A stretch of 64,000 nt of DNA, from assembly GCF_005768555.2 (NCBI RefSeq), contig NZ_VCHX02000351.1:1-64000 (forward strand). Direction: 5' to 3'. This document shows, piece by piece, positions 50,825 to 59,866 of the stretch. The stretch's first letter is position 1, and the number at the start of each line of letters is the position of its first letter. Source of the stretch: Streptomyces sporangiiformans. Its GTDB lineage: Bacteria; Actinomycetota; Actinomycetes; Streptomycetales; Streptomycetaceae. Both the position numbers and the translations under genes were made by a program. The notes beneath the pieces were generated by a model that had not been told where the DNA came from, made no database searches, and saw only the letters and a list, made by a program, of their open reading frames with translations.

Positions 50825-51702
50825 GGTCGGTACTCCCGGTTGAGGTCGGCCGCCGACACCCCGGACAGTGCCTTGCCCAGAGTCGGAACGGCGGCGATGA
50901 GCCTGCGTGTGTAGGAATGTTGTGGTTCCTCGTACACCTGCTCCGTGGACCCGGTCTCCACGATCTGCCCGTCGTGCATGACCGCGACCCGGTCGCACAC
51001 ATGACGCACCACGGACAGGTCGTGTGAGACGAAGACCAGGGTGAGGGACAGCTCGTCGACGAGGTCGGCGATGAGGTTGAGCACTTGGGCCCGTACGGAC
51101 ACGTCCAGGGCGCTCACCGGCTCGTCGGCCACGATGATCTTCGGACGGGGGGCGAGAGCGCGCGCGATCGAGATGCGCTGCCGCTGGCCGCCGGAGAACT
51201 GGTGCGGATACCGGTCCGCCGCGTCGGCTTGCAGGCCGACGGCCTCGAGCAACTCGGCCACCCGCTCCCGGCGGTTTCGGTGCCCCTGCGCGACGAGCGG
51301 CTCCGCCACGATGTCACCGACGCGCATGCGCGGGTCCAGCGAGCTCATCGGGTCCTGGAACACGAGTTGGAGTCGCTCGCGGACGAACCGGAGCTGTCTC
51401 TCCCGGAGCCCGGTGATGTCCCGGCCGTCGATCGCGACGCTGCCGCTGGTGGGGCGGTCGAGCCCGGCCAGAATCCGCAGCAGGGTCGACTTGCCGCACC
51501 CCGACTCGCCCACGATGCCGAACCGTTGCCCCTGGGGGATGGTGAAGCTGACGCCGCGCAGGGCGTGCACCGGTGGGCTCGGGCGGAGCAGCGAGGTACG
51601 AGGCCGTCGGTAGTCGCGCGTGACGTCGCGGACGCTGATGGCGTCCACGGGGCCGGTCTTCGACCCGGGTGCGAGGGTGGCGCTGGTCGGCTGCTCAGCC
51701 AC
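50821..51702 (-). CDS. Peptide-type ABC transporter ATPase (DppF/OppF type)
   Basis: 293 aa. Walker A GESGCGKST, Q-loop VFQDPMSSLDPRM, signature FSGGQRQRISIARAL, Walker B IIVADEPVSALDVS and the H-loop VSHDLSV are complete. It is the second ATPase of the oligopeptide/nickel-family importer. GTG 51702 overlaps the first ATPase gene by 8 bp. It lacks the long C-terminal Cys-rich oligopeptide domain found in its partner. Confidence 0.95.
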   Translation of the reverse strand: MAEQPTSATLAPGSKTGPVDAISVRDVTRDYRRPRTSLLRPSPPVHALRGVSFTIPQGQRFGIVGESGCGKSTLLRILAGLDRPTSGSVAIDGRDITGLRERQLRFVRERLQLVFQDPMSSLDPRMRVGDIVAEPLVAQGHRNRRERVAELLEAVGLQADAADRYPHQFSGGQRQRISIARALAPRPKIIVADEPVSALDVSVRAQVLNLIADLVDELSLTLVFVSHDLSVVRHVCDRVAVMHDGQIVETGSTEQVYEEPQHSYTRRLIAAVPTLGKALSGVSAADLNREYRP

Positions 51703-52786
51703 GGCCGGCCTCCTTGTTCGTGGTCATGCCGGTCCCGCGTGCGCCGCTCTCGGATACCGGCTCGGATACCGGCTCGGATACCGGGTGGAAGCATGCGTAG
51801 CCGGAGTCCGGTCCGGTCGGGACCCATTCCGGCCTGGTGGCGCACACCTCGGTCGCAGAAGCGCACCTGTTTCTGAAGACGCATCCGGCCGGGAACTGGC
51901 CCGCCGGCGGAACCGACCCGCCGATCGTGACCAGCCGACCGCGCTCGTCGACCACGGTCAGGTCCGACGCGCCGATCAGGCCCTGGGTGTAGCGGTGCCG
52001 GGGGCGCGTGAACACCTCCCGGACCGGGCCGGACTCGACCACCCGCCCGCCGTACATGACCATGACCCGCTCGCAGGCGGTGGCGACCACGGCCAGGTCG
52101 TGGGTGATGAAGAGCATGGCCGACCTGCGGTCCTGGACGCCTCGCACGATCAGGTCGAGCACCCGCGCCTGCACCGTGACGTCGAGCGCGGTGGTGGGTT
52201 CGTCGCAGACCAGGAGCGCGGGGTCGTTCGCGAGGGCGATGGCCAGCACCACCCGCTGCCGCTGGCCTCCGGAGAACTGGTGCGGGTAGGCGTGCGCGGC
52301 GGCCGCGGGATCGGGAAGACCCACCTGGGCGAGCAGTTCCACGGCGGCGGCTCGGGCGGACGCGCGGTCGGGCCTCGTCCGGTGGACCAGCAGCACTTCG
52401 GCGATCTGCCGCCCGACCCTCATCGTGGGGTTGAGAGCGGTCATGGGCTCCTGGAAGACCATGGCGATCTCCTTGCCCCGCACCCGGGACATCCGCGCCT
52501 CGTCGGCACCCACCAGGTCGTGGTCGACTCCGGCGAGCCGCACCGATCCAGTGGCCCGGAGCCCCTCGGGGAGCAGGCCCATGACGCTCAGCGCGGTCAG
52601 CGACTTGCCCGACCCCGACTCACCGATCAGGCCGACCCGTTCACCGGCCCGGATGGTGAAGTCGACATCTTCGACGAGCTTGCGGCCGCCCACCGCTACG
52701 TCCAGGTTCCGAACGGCCAACACGTCGTCGGGGGAGCCGGAGGAGCCCGCCCCGGAGTCCGGTGCCGTGTCAGGTGCCGCGGTCAT
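51695..52786 (-). CDS. Peptide-type ABC transporter ATPase (DppD/OppD type)
   Basis: 363 aa. Walker A GESGSGKSLT, signature FSGGQRQRVVLAIAL, Walker B LLVCDEPTTALDVT, then the C-terminal oligopeptide extension with cysteines (GCVFRNRCASATEVCATRPEW, YACFHPV) that can bind an iron-sulfur cluster in some members. Just before the end a three-copy Ser-Glu-Pro-Val repeat occurs. It overlaps the permease gene upstream (ATGA) and powers import with the partner ATPase. Confidence 0.95.
   Translation of the reverse strand: MTAAPDTAPDSGAGSSGSPDDVLAVRNLDVAVGGRKLVEDVDFTIRAGERVGLIGESGSGKSLTALSVMGLLPEGLRATGSVRLAGVDHDLVGADEARMSRVRGKEIAMVFQEPMTALNPTMRVGRQIAEVLLVHRTRPDRASARAAAVELLAQVGLPDPAAAAHAYPHQFSGGQRQRVVLAIALANDPALLVCDEPTTALDVTVQARVLDLIVRGVQDRRSAMLFITHDLAVVATACERVMVMYGGRVVESGPVREVFTRPRHRYTQGLIGASDLTVVDERGRLVTIGGSVPPAGQFPAGCVFRNRCASATEVCATRPEWVPTGPDSGYACFHPVSEPVSEPVSESGARGTGMTTNKEAGRG
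51751..51786 (-). repeat. 12-bp tandem repeat coding for SEPV units
   Basis: Three head-to-tail copies of CGGATACCGGCT (the third with one mismatch) encode Pro-Val-Ser-Glu units near the C-terminus of the DppD-type ATPase. The unit length keeps the frame. Recent slippage is likely, with no effect on the ATPase core. Confidence 0.9.
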
Positions 52787-53661
52787 CGGCGGTCCTCCAG
52801 CTTGGGGTCGAAACGGTCGCGCAGGCCGTCACCGAGCAGGTTGAATCCGAGCACCGCCACCGCGATCGCGATGCCCGGAAACACGGCGAGCCGGGGAGCG
52901 GACGACAGCATCTCCTGACTCTCCTGCAGCATCCGGCCCCAGGACGGTGTGGGGGGCGGCGTTCCGAAGCCGAGGAAGGACAGCGCGGCTTCGGCGAGTA
53001 CGGCGATGGCGAAACCGACCGACGCCTGCACGATGACGAGACTGCTGACGTTGGGAAGGACATGCCGCAGGCCGATCGCGAACGGCCCGCGGCCCGCCGC
53101 GCGCGCGGCGATGACGTATTCGGTCTTCATGACCTGCAGCGTGCCGCCGCGGATCAGCCGGGCGAAGTTGGGGATGGACGCGATGCCGATGGCGACCATC
53201 GCGACCAGCGTGCCGGCGCCGTACACGGCGGCGAACATGATGGCCAACAGGAGCGCCGGGAAGGCGAGAAGCAGATCGTTGCCGCGCATCAGCAGCTCGC
53301 CGAACCAGCGGGGCGCCATTCCGGCGACGATGCCGAGGGGCACTCCGACCAGGGCGGCGACCCCCACCGCCACGAAGCCGACGAACAGCGTGGTGCGCGA
53401 GCCCATCAGGAGCTGACTGAACACGTCGCGGCCGAATTTGTCCGTGCCGAACCAGTACTCCAGCGACGGCTTCTCCAGCCGCGCCGAGGGATTCACCAGA
53501 GTCGGGTCGTGCGGGGTCCACACGAAGGACAGCAGTGCCATGCCGAGCACGACCGAGACGATGAGACCGCCCACCAGGAGGCTGCCTGCCATCGGGCGGC
53601 GCCGCCGACGGCCGTCGGGCACCGCGGACGCGACGGCGGCTTCCGTATCCAGAGCACTCAT
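52783..53661 (-). CDS. Peptide-type ABC transporter permease (DppC type)
   Basis: 292 aa with about six membrane helices. The N-terminal segment (GSLLVGGLIVSVVLGMALLSF) is followed by FGTDKFGRDVFSQLLMGSR, typical of DppC, and the EAA loop region YVIAARAAGRGPFAIGLRHVLPN. It forms the membrane channel with the DppB-type protein. The ATG at 53661 overlaps the DppB stop. Confidence 0.95.
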   Translation of the reverse strand: MSALDTEAAVASAVPDGRRRRRPMAGSLLVGGLIVSVVLGMALLSFVWTPHDPTLVNPSARLEKPSLEYWFGTDKFGRDVFSQLLMGSRTTLFVGFVAVGVAALVGVPLGIVAGMAPRWFGELLMRGNDLLLAFPALLLAIMFAAVYGAGTLVAMVAIGIASIPNFARLIRGGTLQVMKTEYVIAARAAGRGPFAIGLRHVLPNVSSLVIVQASVGFAIAVLAEAALSFLGFGTPPPTPSWGRMLQESQEMLSSAPRLAVFPGIAIAVAVLGFNLLGDGLRDRFDPKLEDRR

Positions 53662-54608
53662 GACGCACCCACCCTGAGCCGCGGGTCGATCACCAGATAG
53701 ATGACGTCCACCAGGAAGTTCACGAGCAGCACCGCCATTGCGATGATCATGACCACGTCCTGCACCATGATGAGGTCCCGGTTGGACACGCTGTCCAGCA
53801 GCAAGCTGCCGAGCCCGGGGATGACGAAGACCCGTTCGATGACGACGGCGCCCACCAGCAGCGTGGCGAGGTGCAACCCCAGGACGGTGACCACGGGCAC
53901 CGCCGCGTTCCGCAGGCCGTGCCGCAGCAGCGCCTGCGTCGGGCGAAGTCCTTTGGCGCGAGCGGTGCGCAGATAGTCCTCCCGCAGGACGTCGAGCACG
54001 GCGCTGCGGACATAGCGGGTGAGCATGGCCGCCTGCACCATTCCGAGGGACAGCGCGGGCAGCACCAGTTGCTTGAGGAACAGGACCGGATCCTGCGCCG
54101 GGGGTGTCCAGCCGTTCGCCGGCAGCCACCCGAGCCCCACCGCGAACACGGTGATCAGAAGGATGCCCGCGAGGAACGCCGGGACGGCCACGCCGACTTG
54201 GGACAGGGCCGAGAGAATGAGCCCGGACGGCCTGCGGTGCCGCACAGCCATGAGCGTGCCCATGGGGATCGCCAGGATGCAGGCGAGCACCATCCCGGTG
54301 ACGACGAGCCACAGGGTGACCTGGAGTCGGTCGGCGATCTGCGGGCCGATCGGCGTCTGCGAGATGTAGGAGTTCCCGGGGTCGAAGGTCACAAGTCCCT
54401 GTACCCAGTTGAGGTACTGGACCACGAGCGGCCGGTCGAGCCCGAACTGCTCGCGCAGTTGCGCCACCGCCGTGTCCGACGCGCTGACGCCGAGGGCGAC
54501 GCGGGCCGGATCCCCTGGCAGCACCGCCATGAACGCGAACACGATCACAGAGCTCACGACAAGGCTGGCCAGGAGGATCGCGATCCGCTGCACCAGACGG
54601 ACGATCAT
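53658..54608 (-). CDS. Peptide-type ABC transporter permease (DppB type)
   Basis: 316 aa. A typical DppB N-terminus (LVQRIAILLASLVVSSVIVFAFMAVLPGDPA) with six predicted membrane helices and the EAA-type loop DYLRTARAKGLRPTQALLRHGLRNA. The first residues include the invariant short cytoplasmic start before helix 1. It lies 17 bp after the binding-protein gene and overlaps the DppC gene. Confidence 0.95.
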   Translation of the reverse strand: MIVRLVQRIAILLASLVVSSVIVFAFMAVLPGDPARVALGVSASDTAVAQLREQFGLDRPLVVQYLNWVQGLVTFDPGNSYISQTPIGPQIADRLQVTLWLVVTGMVLACILAIPMGTLMAVRHRRPSGLILSALSQVGVAVPAFLAGILLITVFAVGLGWLPANGWTPPAQDPVLFLKQLVLPALSLGMVQAAMLTRYVRSAVLDVLREDYLRTARAKGLRPTQALLRHGLRNAAVPVVTVLGLHLATLLVGAVVIERVFVIPGLGSLLLDSVSNRDLIMVQDVVMIIAMAVLLVNFLVDVIYLVIDPRLRVGAS

Positions 54609-54624
54609 CGGTTGACGCCGCCTT

Positions 54625-56157
54625 TCATGACCGGCCCAGACCGGTGAGGTCCAGCGACTCGGAGACGGAGTTCACCGGCAGGCCGGTGATGCCCTTGTCC
54701 GCCACCATCAGGTTCGGCAGCAGGAACAGCCAGTCGGCCGCGGCGTCCTTGGACAGAAGCCGGGCAGCGTCCCGCATGTAGGTGATCTGCTCCCGCTGGG
54801 TGCCCTGGTCCGCCTTCTCCAGCAACGCGCTGAATTCAGGGTTTTCGTAGCGGGTGTAGTAGGTCTTCTCCCCGAACACCGTCTGCATGTCGCGGGGTTC
54901 CACATGGGCGATGATGGACATGTCGTAGTCGGCGTTCTTGAACACGGTGCTCAGCCACGCGGCGGGGAACTCCAGCTGGTCCAGCTTGACCTTGAACCCG
55001 GCCTGTTCGAGCTGGCTCTTGACCACGGTGCCGCACGCGGTGGCGTAAGGCAGCGTCGGAATGCGCAGCCGCAGCGTCTGGCCTGCTTCGCCGGACTCCT
55101 TGAGGAGCTTCTTGGCCTTGCCGAGGTCGTACGGATACTGGTTCGTGAGGTTCTGGTACCACGGGTCGGTCGGCGGGACCATGCTGCCGATGAGTTTGCC
55201 GCGGCCTGCCCAGCAGGTGTCCAGCAGCGCTTTGTGGTCGATGGCGTAGCGGACGGCCTGACGTGCCTTCAGATTCCGCATCGGGCCCGAGCCGTTGTTG
55301 AGGGAGAGGACCACCTCGCCGTTGGTCGTGCCCTCGATGACCTTGTACTTCGAGTTGTTCTGGAACTGGTCCAGAGAATCCGGGGTCTGCATCGTGCCGA
55401 TCACGTTGATGGTGCCCGTGAGCAGCGCGTTGTTCATGGCCGTCGGGTCCTTGAAGTACTTGAGGGTGACCGACTTGAAGTGCGGTTCGCGCCCCCAGTA
55501 GCCGTCACGACGGGCCAGGGTGATCGAGTCGCCGCGTTTCCAGTTCTTCACCACATACGGGCCGGTGCCCACCGGCTCGGTGGCGAGCTTGCTCACGCCG
55601 GTCCGGCTGAACATCACGCCGACGCGGGTGGTCATCCGGTACAGCCAGTCGTTGCTCGGCCTTGTCAGGGTGACCTTGAGTTCGGTGGGCGACGCCGCCT
55701 GCACTGTGTCGACGACGTTCATCTGGGCCTTCTGGGCTATCGTCCAGTCGGATTTGACGCGTTCGATGGAGAACTTGGCGTCCTCGGCCGTGAACGCTGC
55801 GCCATTGCTGAACTTGGCGTCTTTCACCAGCTGGAACGTGTAGGTCTTGCGGTCCTTGGACAGGCTCCACGACTTGGCCAGTTGGGGCTGTATGTTCCCG
55901 GACGCGTCGACCTTCACCAGGTTCTCGTAGACGTTGTAGAGCAGCGCCTGGGGAATGGCGGCACCGGCGGTCTTGGTGATGTCGAGGTTGGCCGGCTCGG
56001 CGTTGAGGCCGATCTTCAGGCTGTCGCTGTTCTTGTCGGGGCTGCCGGTGCTGTTCCCGTCTGCCGTGGACCCCGCCGAGCAGGCCGCCAGAAGCAGGGA
56101 TGCGAGTGTGGCTGCGACGGCCCCTGTGTGCCGCGTCAGCTGCTTGTCATGTCTCAT
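54625..56157 (-). CDS. Extracellular solute-binding lipoprotein (family 5)
   Basis: 510 aa. The lipoprotein signal peptide ends in LLLAACS (lipobox Cys about residue 26). The SBP family 5 fold follows: NVYENLVKVDASGNIQPQLAKSWSLSKDRKTYTFQL, then a region beginning FSNGAAFTAEDAKFSIERV. These proteins capture peptides, nickel or other small polar compounds outside the membrane. The start is 5 bp after the stop of the dehydrogenase gene, with AGAGG upstream. The ligand is unknown, though the linked amidase suggests an amide or small peptide. Confidence 0.95.
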   Translation of the reverse strand: MRHDKQLTRHTGAVAATLASLLLAACSAGSTADGNSTGSPDKNSDSLKIGLNAEPANLDITKTAGAAIPQALLYNVYENLVKVDASGNIQPQLAKSWSLSKDRKTYTFQLVKDAKFSNGAAFTAEDAKFSIERVKSDWTIAQKAQMNVVDTVQAASPTELKVTLTRPSNDWLYRMTTRVGVMFSRTGVSKLATEPVGTGPYVVKNWKRGDSITLARRDGYWGREPHFKSVTLKYFKDPTAMNNALLTGTINVIGTMQTPDSLDQFQNNSKYKVIEGTTNGEVVLSLNNGSGPMRNLKARQAVRYAIDHKALLDTCWAGRGKLIGSMVPPTDPWYQNLTNQYPYDLGKAKKLLKESGEAGQTLRLRIPTLPYATACGTVVKSQLEQAGFKVKLDQLEFPAAWLSTVFKNADYDMSIIAHVEPRDMQTVFGEKTYYTRYENPEFSALLEKADQGTQREQITYMRDAARLLSKDAAADWLFLLPNLMVADKGITGLPVNSVSESLDLTGLGRS

Positions 56158-56162
56158 ATGCT

Positions 56163-57236
56163 CTACCTCTGGCTTTCCATCGTGTGCAGGACGGCGGACG
56201 CCACATCCGCCGTGGTGGCGTTGCCACCGATGTCGGCCGTGTGGTGCCTGGCATCTCGCAAGGTGCCCGCCACCGCGTCACGGATACGGCGAGCCGCGCT
56301 GGTGTGGCCGAGGTCGTCGAGCAGCAGTGCGCCGGAGAGCATGCATGCCACCGGATTCGCGACGCCCTTCCCGGCGATGTCGGGTGCGGAGCCGTGGACA
56401 GGTTCGTAGATCCCCGGCACATCCGCGCCCGGAAGGACGTTGGCGCTGGGCGCCATGCCCATACCGCCGGCGAGTACCGCGGCGAGATCGGACAGGATGT
56501 CGCCGAACAGGTTGCTGGTGAGCAGGACGTCAAGTGATCGCGGAGCCTGGATCATGCGGGCGGCCATGGCGTCGACCAGCACGGTTTCCAGCCGGACCGC
56601 CGGGTAGTGCTCGCCGACCTCGCGCACCACCCGGTCCCACAGCGGATAGCCGTATCGCATCGCGTTGGACTTGGTCACCAGGCACAGGTGCCCCGAACGC
56701 CGACCGGCCAGGGCGAAGGCCTGGTGTGCCGCCCGCTCGATGACGCGACGGGAGTGCACGGCGACCTCGATGCCGAGATCGTGTCCGCTGCCGGCGTGCG
56801 CCACCCCGCCGGCGCCGACGTACTCGCCCTCGGTGTTCTCGCGAACGATCACCAGGTCCACGCCATCGGTGTCGCGCACCTTGGTGGGAACGCCGGGGAA
56901 CGCGCGCACCGGGCGGAGGTTCACGGCGAGGTCGAGTTGCTGCCGGAGGCCGATGATCAGACCCCAGACCAGTTCATGCTCCGGCACATCGGGACGTCCG
57001 ACGGCACCGAATAACACGGCGTCCCTCTTCTTGACGAGGTCGGCCGCATCGGCCGGCATCGCCGCGCCCTGCTGGAGGAACCGCTCGCCTCCCCAGTCGA
57101 ACTGGGTCACGTCGAGCCGGTGGCCGTCGGCCTCCAGCGCGGCGTGAAGCGCGGGCACGGTCGCCGCCACGACCTCAGGACCGATTCCGTCGCCCGGAAT
57201 GACGGCGAGCCGCACGACCTTGGTGTCCCGCGTCAT
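56163..57236 (-). CDS. Isocitrate/isopropylmalate dehydrogenase family enzyme
   Basis: 357 aa. The conserved parts of the beta-decarboxylating dehydrogenases are visible: VIPGDGIGPEVV, LRPVRAFPGVP, IVRENTEGEYVGAG, the Lys-containing VTKSNAMRYGYPLWDRVV, LVDAMAARMI and the Mg2+-binding DVLLTSNLFGDILSD. It fits the tartrate/isopropylmalate-type branch, oxidising a 2-hydroxy acid with NAD+. As the first gene of a transporter operon, it acts in catabolism rather than leucine synthesis. ATG 57236 is preferred to GTG 57245. Confidence 0.9.
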   Translation of the reverse strand: MTRDTKVVRLAVIPGDGIGPEVVAATVPALHAALEADGHRLDVTQFDWGGERFLQQGAAMPADAADLVKKRDAVLFGAVGRPDVPEHELVWGLIIGLRQQLDLAVNLRPVRAFPGVPTKVRDTDGVDLVIVRENTEGEYVGAGGVAHAGSGHDLGIEVAVHSRRVIERAAHQAFALAGRRSGHLCLVTKSNAMRYGYPLWDRVVREVGEHYPAVRLETVLVDAMAARMIQAPRSLDVLLTSNLFGDILSDLAAVLAGGMGMAPSANVLPGADVPGIYEPVHGSAPDIAGKGVANPVACMLSGALLLDDLGHTSAARRIRDAVAGTLRDARHHTADIGGNATTADVASAVLHTMESQR

Positions 57237-57262
57237 GGACGTCACCTTTCGCTTGCAACTGG

Positions 57263-57288
57263 CCTGACCAGTAAGCTCACTTGTCAGG
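57263..57288. promoter_or_regulatory. 26-bp imperfect palindrome in the divergent promoter
   Basis: CCTGACCAGTAAGCTCACTTGTCAGG reads, with 22 of 26 positions matching, the same on both strands and lies between the dehydrogenase (minus) and amidase (plus) genes. It contains TNGT/ACNA-type half sites, as expected for the FadR-type GntR regulator encoded two genes away. A related exact palindrome lies upstream of the sulfatase. Confidence 0.6.
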
Positions 57289-57360
57289 TACCGTGGCGAC
57301 TGAAACTGTTCTTGTCAAGGGTTCGCATGCCCCAGAAGTCGCGAACGAAGGAGGGTGCGG

Positions 57361-58821
57361 GTGCTCTCAGAACAGGGCCTGGCTGCCATGCCGGCCGTCG
57401 AGATGGTGGCCGGATTCGCTGACCGCACGTTGTCGCCGGTCCAGGTCCACGACGCCGTCCAGTCGGTGATCGTGGCGCGCGAGAGTGTGCTCAACGCGTT
57501 CTGGGTGAGGGATCCGGAGGAGTCCCGCAAAGCAGCCTTGGCCAGCGAGGCGCGATGGGCGGCGGGGGAACCGCTCGGGCTCATCGACGGCGTGCCCGTG
57601 ACGCTGAAGGAGAACGTCGCCCGCAGGGGCGTCCCCATGCCCTCGGGCAACGCGGGGGCCGAGCCGGTCGTCCCCGAGGCGGACGCGCCCATCACCGCGC
57701 GCGTCCTCGAATCCGGTGGGGTGATCCTCGGGTCGACCGTGATGCCGGACTGGGGCATGCTCTCCTCGGGAGTCTCCAGCCGGCACGGCGTTTCACGCAG
57801 CCCCTGGAACGCCGCCTGGACCACGGGCGGTTCCAGCTCCGGTGCGGGGGCCGCGGCCGCCGGGGGATACGGTCCGCTCCACGTAGGCACCGACATAGGG
57901 GGATCGATCCGGCTGCCGGGCACCTGGCTGGGCCTCGCCACGCTCAAGCCCAGTTACGGGAGGATCCCGCTGGACGCCCCGTACCAGGGGCGCGCCGCCG
58001 GCCCGATGACCCGCACCGTGGCGGACGCGGCCCTGTTCATGCGAGTCCTGAGCCGACCGGATCCCCGGGACTGGTCGAGCCTGCCGCCGCAGGACATCGA
58101 CTGGTCGGCGCTGGACGGCGATGTACGCGGTCTGCGGGTGGGGGTGCACCTGGACGCCGGCTGCGGGGAGCCGTGCGACGAGGAGATCCTCGCCGCGGTG
58201 AACCGCGCCGCCGCGGTCTTCGAGGCGGCGGGAGCCGTCGTGGAGCCGGTCGCGCCGTTCATGAGCCAAGATCTCCTGGACGACCTGGATCTGTTCTGGC
58301 GGGTGCGGTCCTGGAACGACTTCCGCGAACTGGCGCCCGAGGCCGGGCTGCGCGTCCACCCCCACATCATCCGATGGTGTCAGGGGGGCGCGGACGTGCC
58401 GGGCACGAAGGTACTCCAGTGCTACCAGCAGATCATGCGCATCCAGGCGCGGACCGTGGCGGCGACGGTCCCGTACGATCTGGTGCTCTCGCCGGTGGCT
58501 CCGGTCGCGGCGTTTCCCGCTGAGCAGCCGATGCCGTTCATGGAGGACGGGAAGACCATGTACCACATCGGCTTCACCGCGCCGTACAACATGTCGGGGC
58601 AGCCTGCGGCGACCGTCAACTGCGGCTTTACCGCTGACCGTCGGCCCATCGGGGTGCAGATCGCGGGCCGCCGCTTCGACGATCTCGGCGTCTTGAGGGC
58701 GGCGGCGTGGTACGAACGGAACCGGCCTGCCGAGGCGGTCCCGCACTGGCCGGACAGCGCCCCCGGGGCGCCCACCGGGGAGAAGACGACATGGACCACG
58801 CTCGAGGGGGAGAAGCCGTGA
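57361..58821 (+). CDS. Amidase signature family enzyme
   Basis: 486 aa. The Ser-cisSer-Lys triad of amidase-signature enzymes is visible: Lys in VTLKENVA, cis-Ser in TTGGSSSGAGAA, and nucleophile Ser in GTDIGGSIRLPG. It cleaves a carboxamide. GTG 57361 has GAAGGAGG 6 nt upstream; GTG 57355 lies too close to that site. It is coupled to the GntR gene and divergent from the transporter operon, so it probably processes the imported compound. Confidence 0.93.
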   Translation: MLSEQGLAAMPAVEMVAGFADRTLSPVQVHDAVQSVIVARESVLNAFWVRDPEESRKAALASEARWAAGEPLGLIDGVPVTLKENVARRGVPMPSGNAGAEPVVPEADAPITARVLESGGVILGSTVMPDWGMLSSGVSSRHGVSRSPWNAAWTTGGSSSGAGAAAAGGYGPLHVGTDIGGSIRLPGTWLGLATLKPSYGRIPLDAPYQGRAAGPMTRTVADAALFMRVLSRPDPRDWSSLPPQDIDWSALDGDVRGLRVGVHLDAGCGEPCDEEILAAVNRAAAVFEAAGAVVEPVAPFMSQDLLDDLDLFWRVRSWNDFRELAPEAGLRVHPHIIRWCQGGADVPGTKVLQCYQQIMRIQARTVAATVPYDLVLSPVAPVAAFPAEQPMPFMEDGKTMYHIGFTAPYNMSGQPAATVNCGFTADRRPIGVQIAGRRFDDLGVLRAAAWYERNRPAEAVPHWPDSAPGAPTGEKTTWTTLEGEKP

Positions 58822-59588
58822 GTGACGGGGCACAGTTCCGGCAGGTATCGCCGCCGGTACGGCTCTACCAGCGCATCGTCGAGCAGATCGAGGAAGCGAT
58901 CGCGCGAGGTGACCTGAAGCCAGGTCAACGGCTGCCGAGCGAGCGAGAATTGGTGGCGCAGTTCGGGGCGAGCCGGCCCACGGTGCGGGAGGCCCTGCGT
59001 GTGCTGGAGAGCAACGGCCTGGTCCGCTCGCGCCAGGGTGACCCGAACGGCCCGGAGATCCTGCCGTTCTCGTCGGCCGGCCTGACCAAGGAGATGACCC
59101 GGCTCGTCCAGTTCGACAACGTGTCGATGGCCGAGTTGATCTCGTTCCGCATGATCCTCGACGGGTCGGCGAGCTTGCTGGCGGCTCGGCTGCGGTCCGA
59201 GGAGGAGCTGTCCGCCATGGAACGGACGCTCGCCGTCATGGCGGACGCGATCGAGGCAGGGTACGAGGAGTTCAGCAAGGCGGACGTCGCATTTCACGAG
59301 GTGGTGGCCCAGGCCAGCCGCAACTCCCTCATCGAGGTCTGCAACCTGGTGGTGCGGGGTGCTGTCCTCTCGCTGATCTCGGACAAGCTCGCCCATGCAC
59401 CCAACAGCACAGCGCTCATGCGGGAGTCGCTCCACCACCACAGGGAGGTGCTTGAGGCGATCCGGGCACAGGACGGCCCGGCGGCAGCACGCATCTCGCG
59501 GCGCGACCTTTACGACTACTACGCCGGCTACGTCCCCGAGAACGAGCAGGGGCCGCTGCTCGCGCTCGTGGACGACGAGGAGACCTGA
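58818..59588 (+). CDS. GntR-family regulator, FadR subfamily
   Basis: 256 aa. The N-terminal winged helix (YQRIVEQIEEAIARGDLKPGQRLPSERELVAQFGASRPTVREALRVLE) joins a C-terminal FCD all-helical domain (about 100-240, with DVAFHEVVAQASRNSLI). FCD proteins bind organic acids and often repress catabolic operons. GTG 58818 overlaps the amidase stop (GTGA). The palindromes at 57263 and 45993 are candidate operators. Confidence 0.92.
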   Translation: MSDGAQFRQVSPPVRLYQRIVEQIEEAIARGDLKPGQRLPSERELVAQFGASRPTVREALRVLESNGLVRSRQGDPNGPEILPFSSAGLTKEMTRLVQFDNVSMAELISFRMILDGSASLLAARLRSEEELSAMERTLAVMADAIEAGYEEFSKADVAFHEVVAQASRNSLIEVCNLVVRGAVLSLISDKLAHAPNSTALMRESLHHHREVLEAIRAQDGPAAARISRRDLYDYYAGYVPENEQGPLLALVDDEET

Positions 59589-59604
59589 ACCTCCACCATG
59601 GTGA

Positions 59605-59624
59605 CCGCGCGCGGCGGCGCGCGG
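59605..59624. terminator. GC-rich hairpin after the GntR gene
   Basis: CCGCGCGC (59605-59612) pairs with GCGCGCGG (59617-59624) around a 4-nt loop, 16 bp after the GntR stop. It is a likely terminator. The stretch from here to 59866 shows no gene. Confidence 0.55.
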
Positions 59625-59866
59625 ACGAGTCTGTTCCGTGCCGTGCAGGCCGAGGCAGAGCATCCGGAAGAGGAGGTACGGGGTCTCGTCCGGCGTCGGC
59701 CACCTTGGCTCCTGCACTACTGGACCTGTTCGGGGTCCGACCACCGCACAGTTCCTCGTGCCCTCCAAGTGCGCATCGCCTGACCAGGATTCATTCGGCC
59801 CCTGATCACCCCACCCCGATGACACCTCGGGGGAGCGTGGCGATGCGTCGCTCGTGAAGTCCGGTC

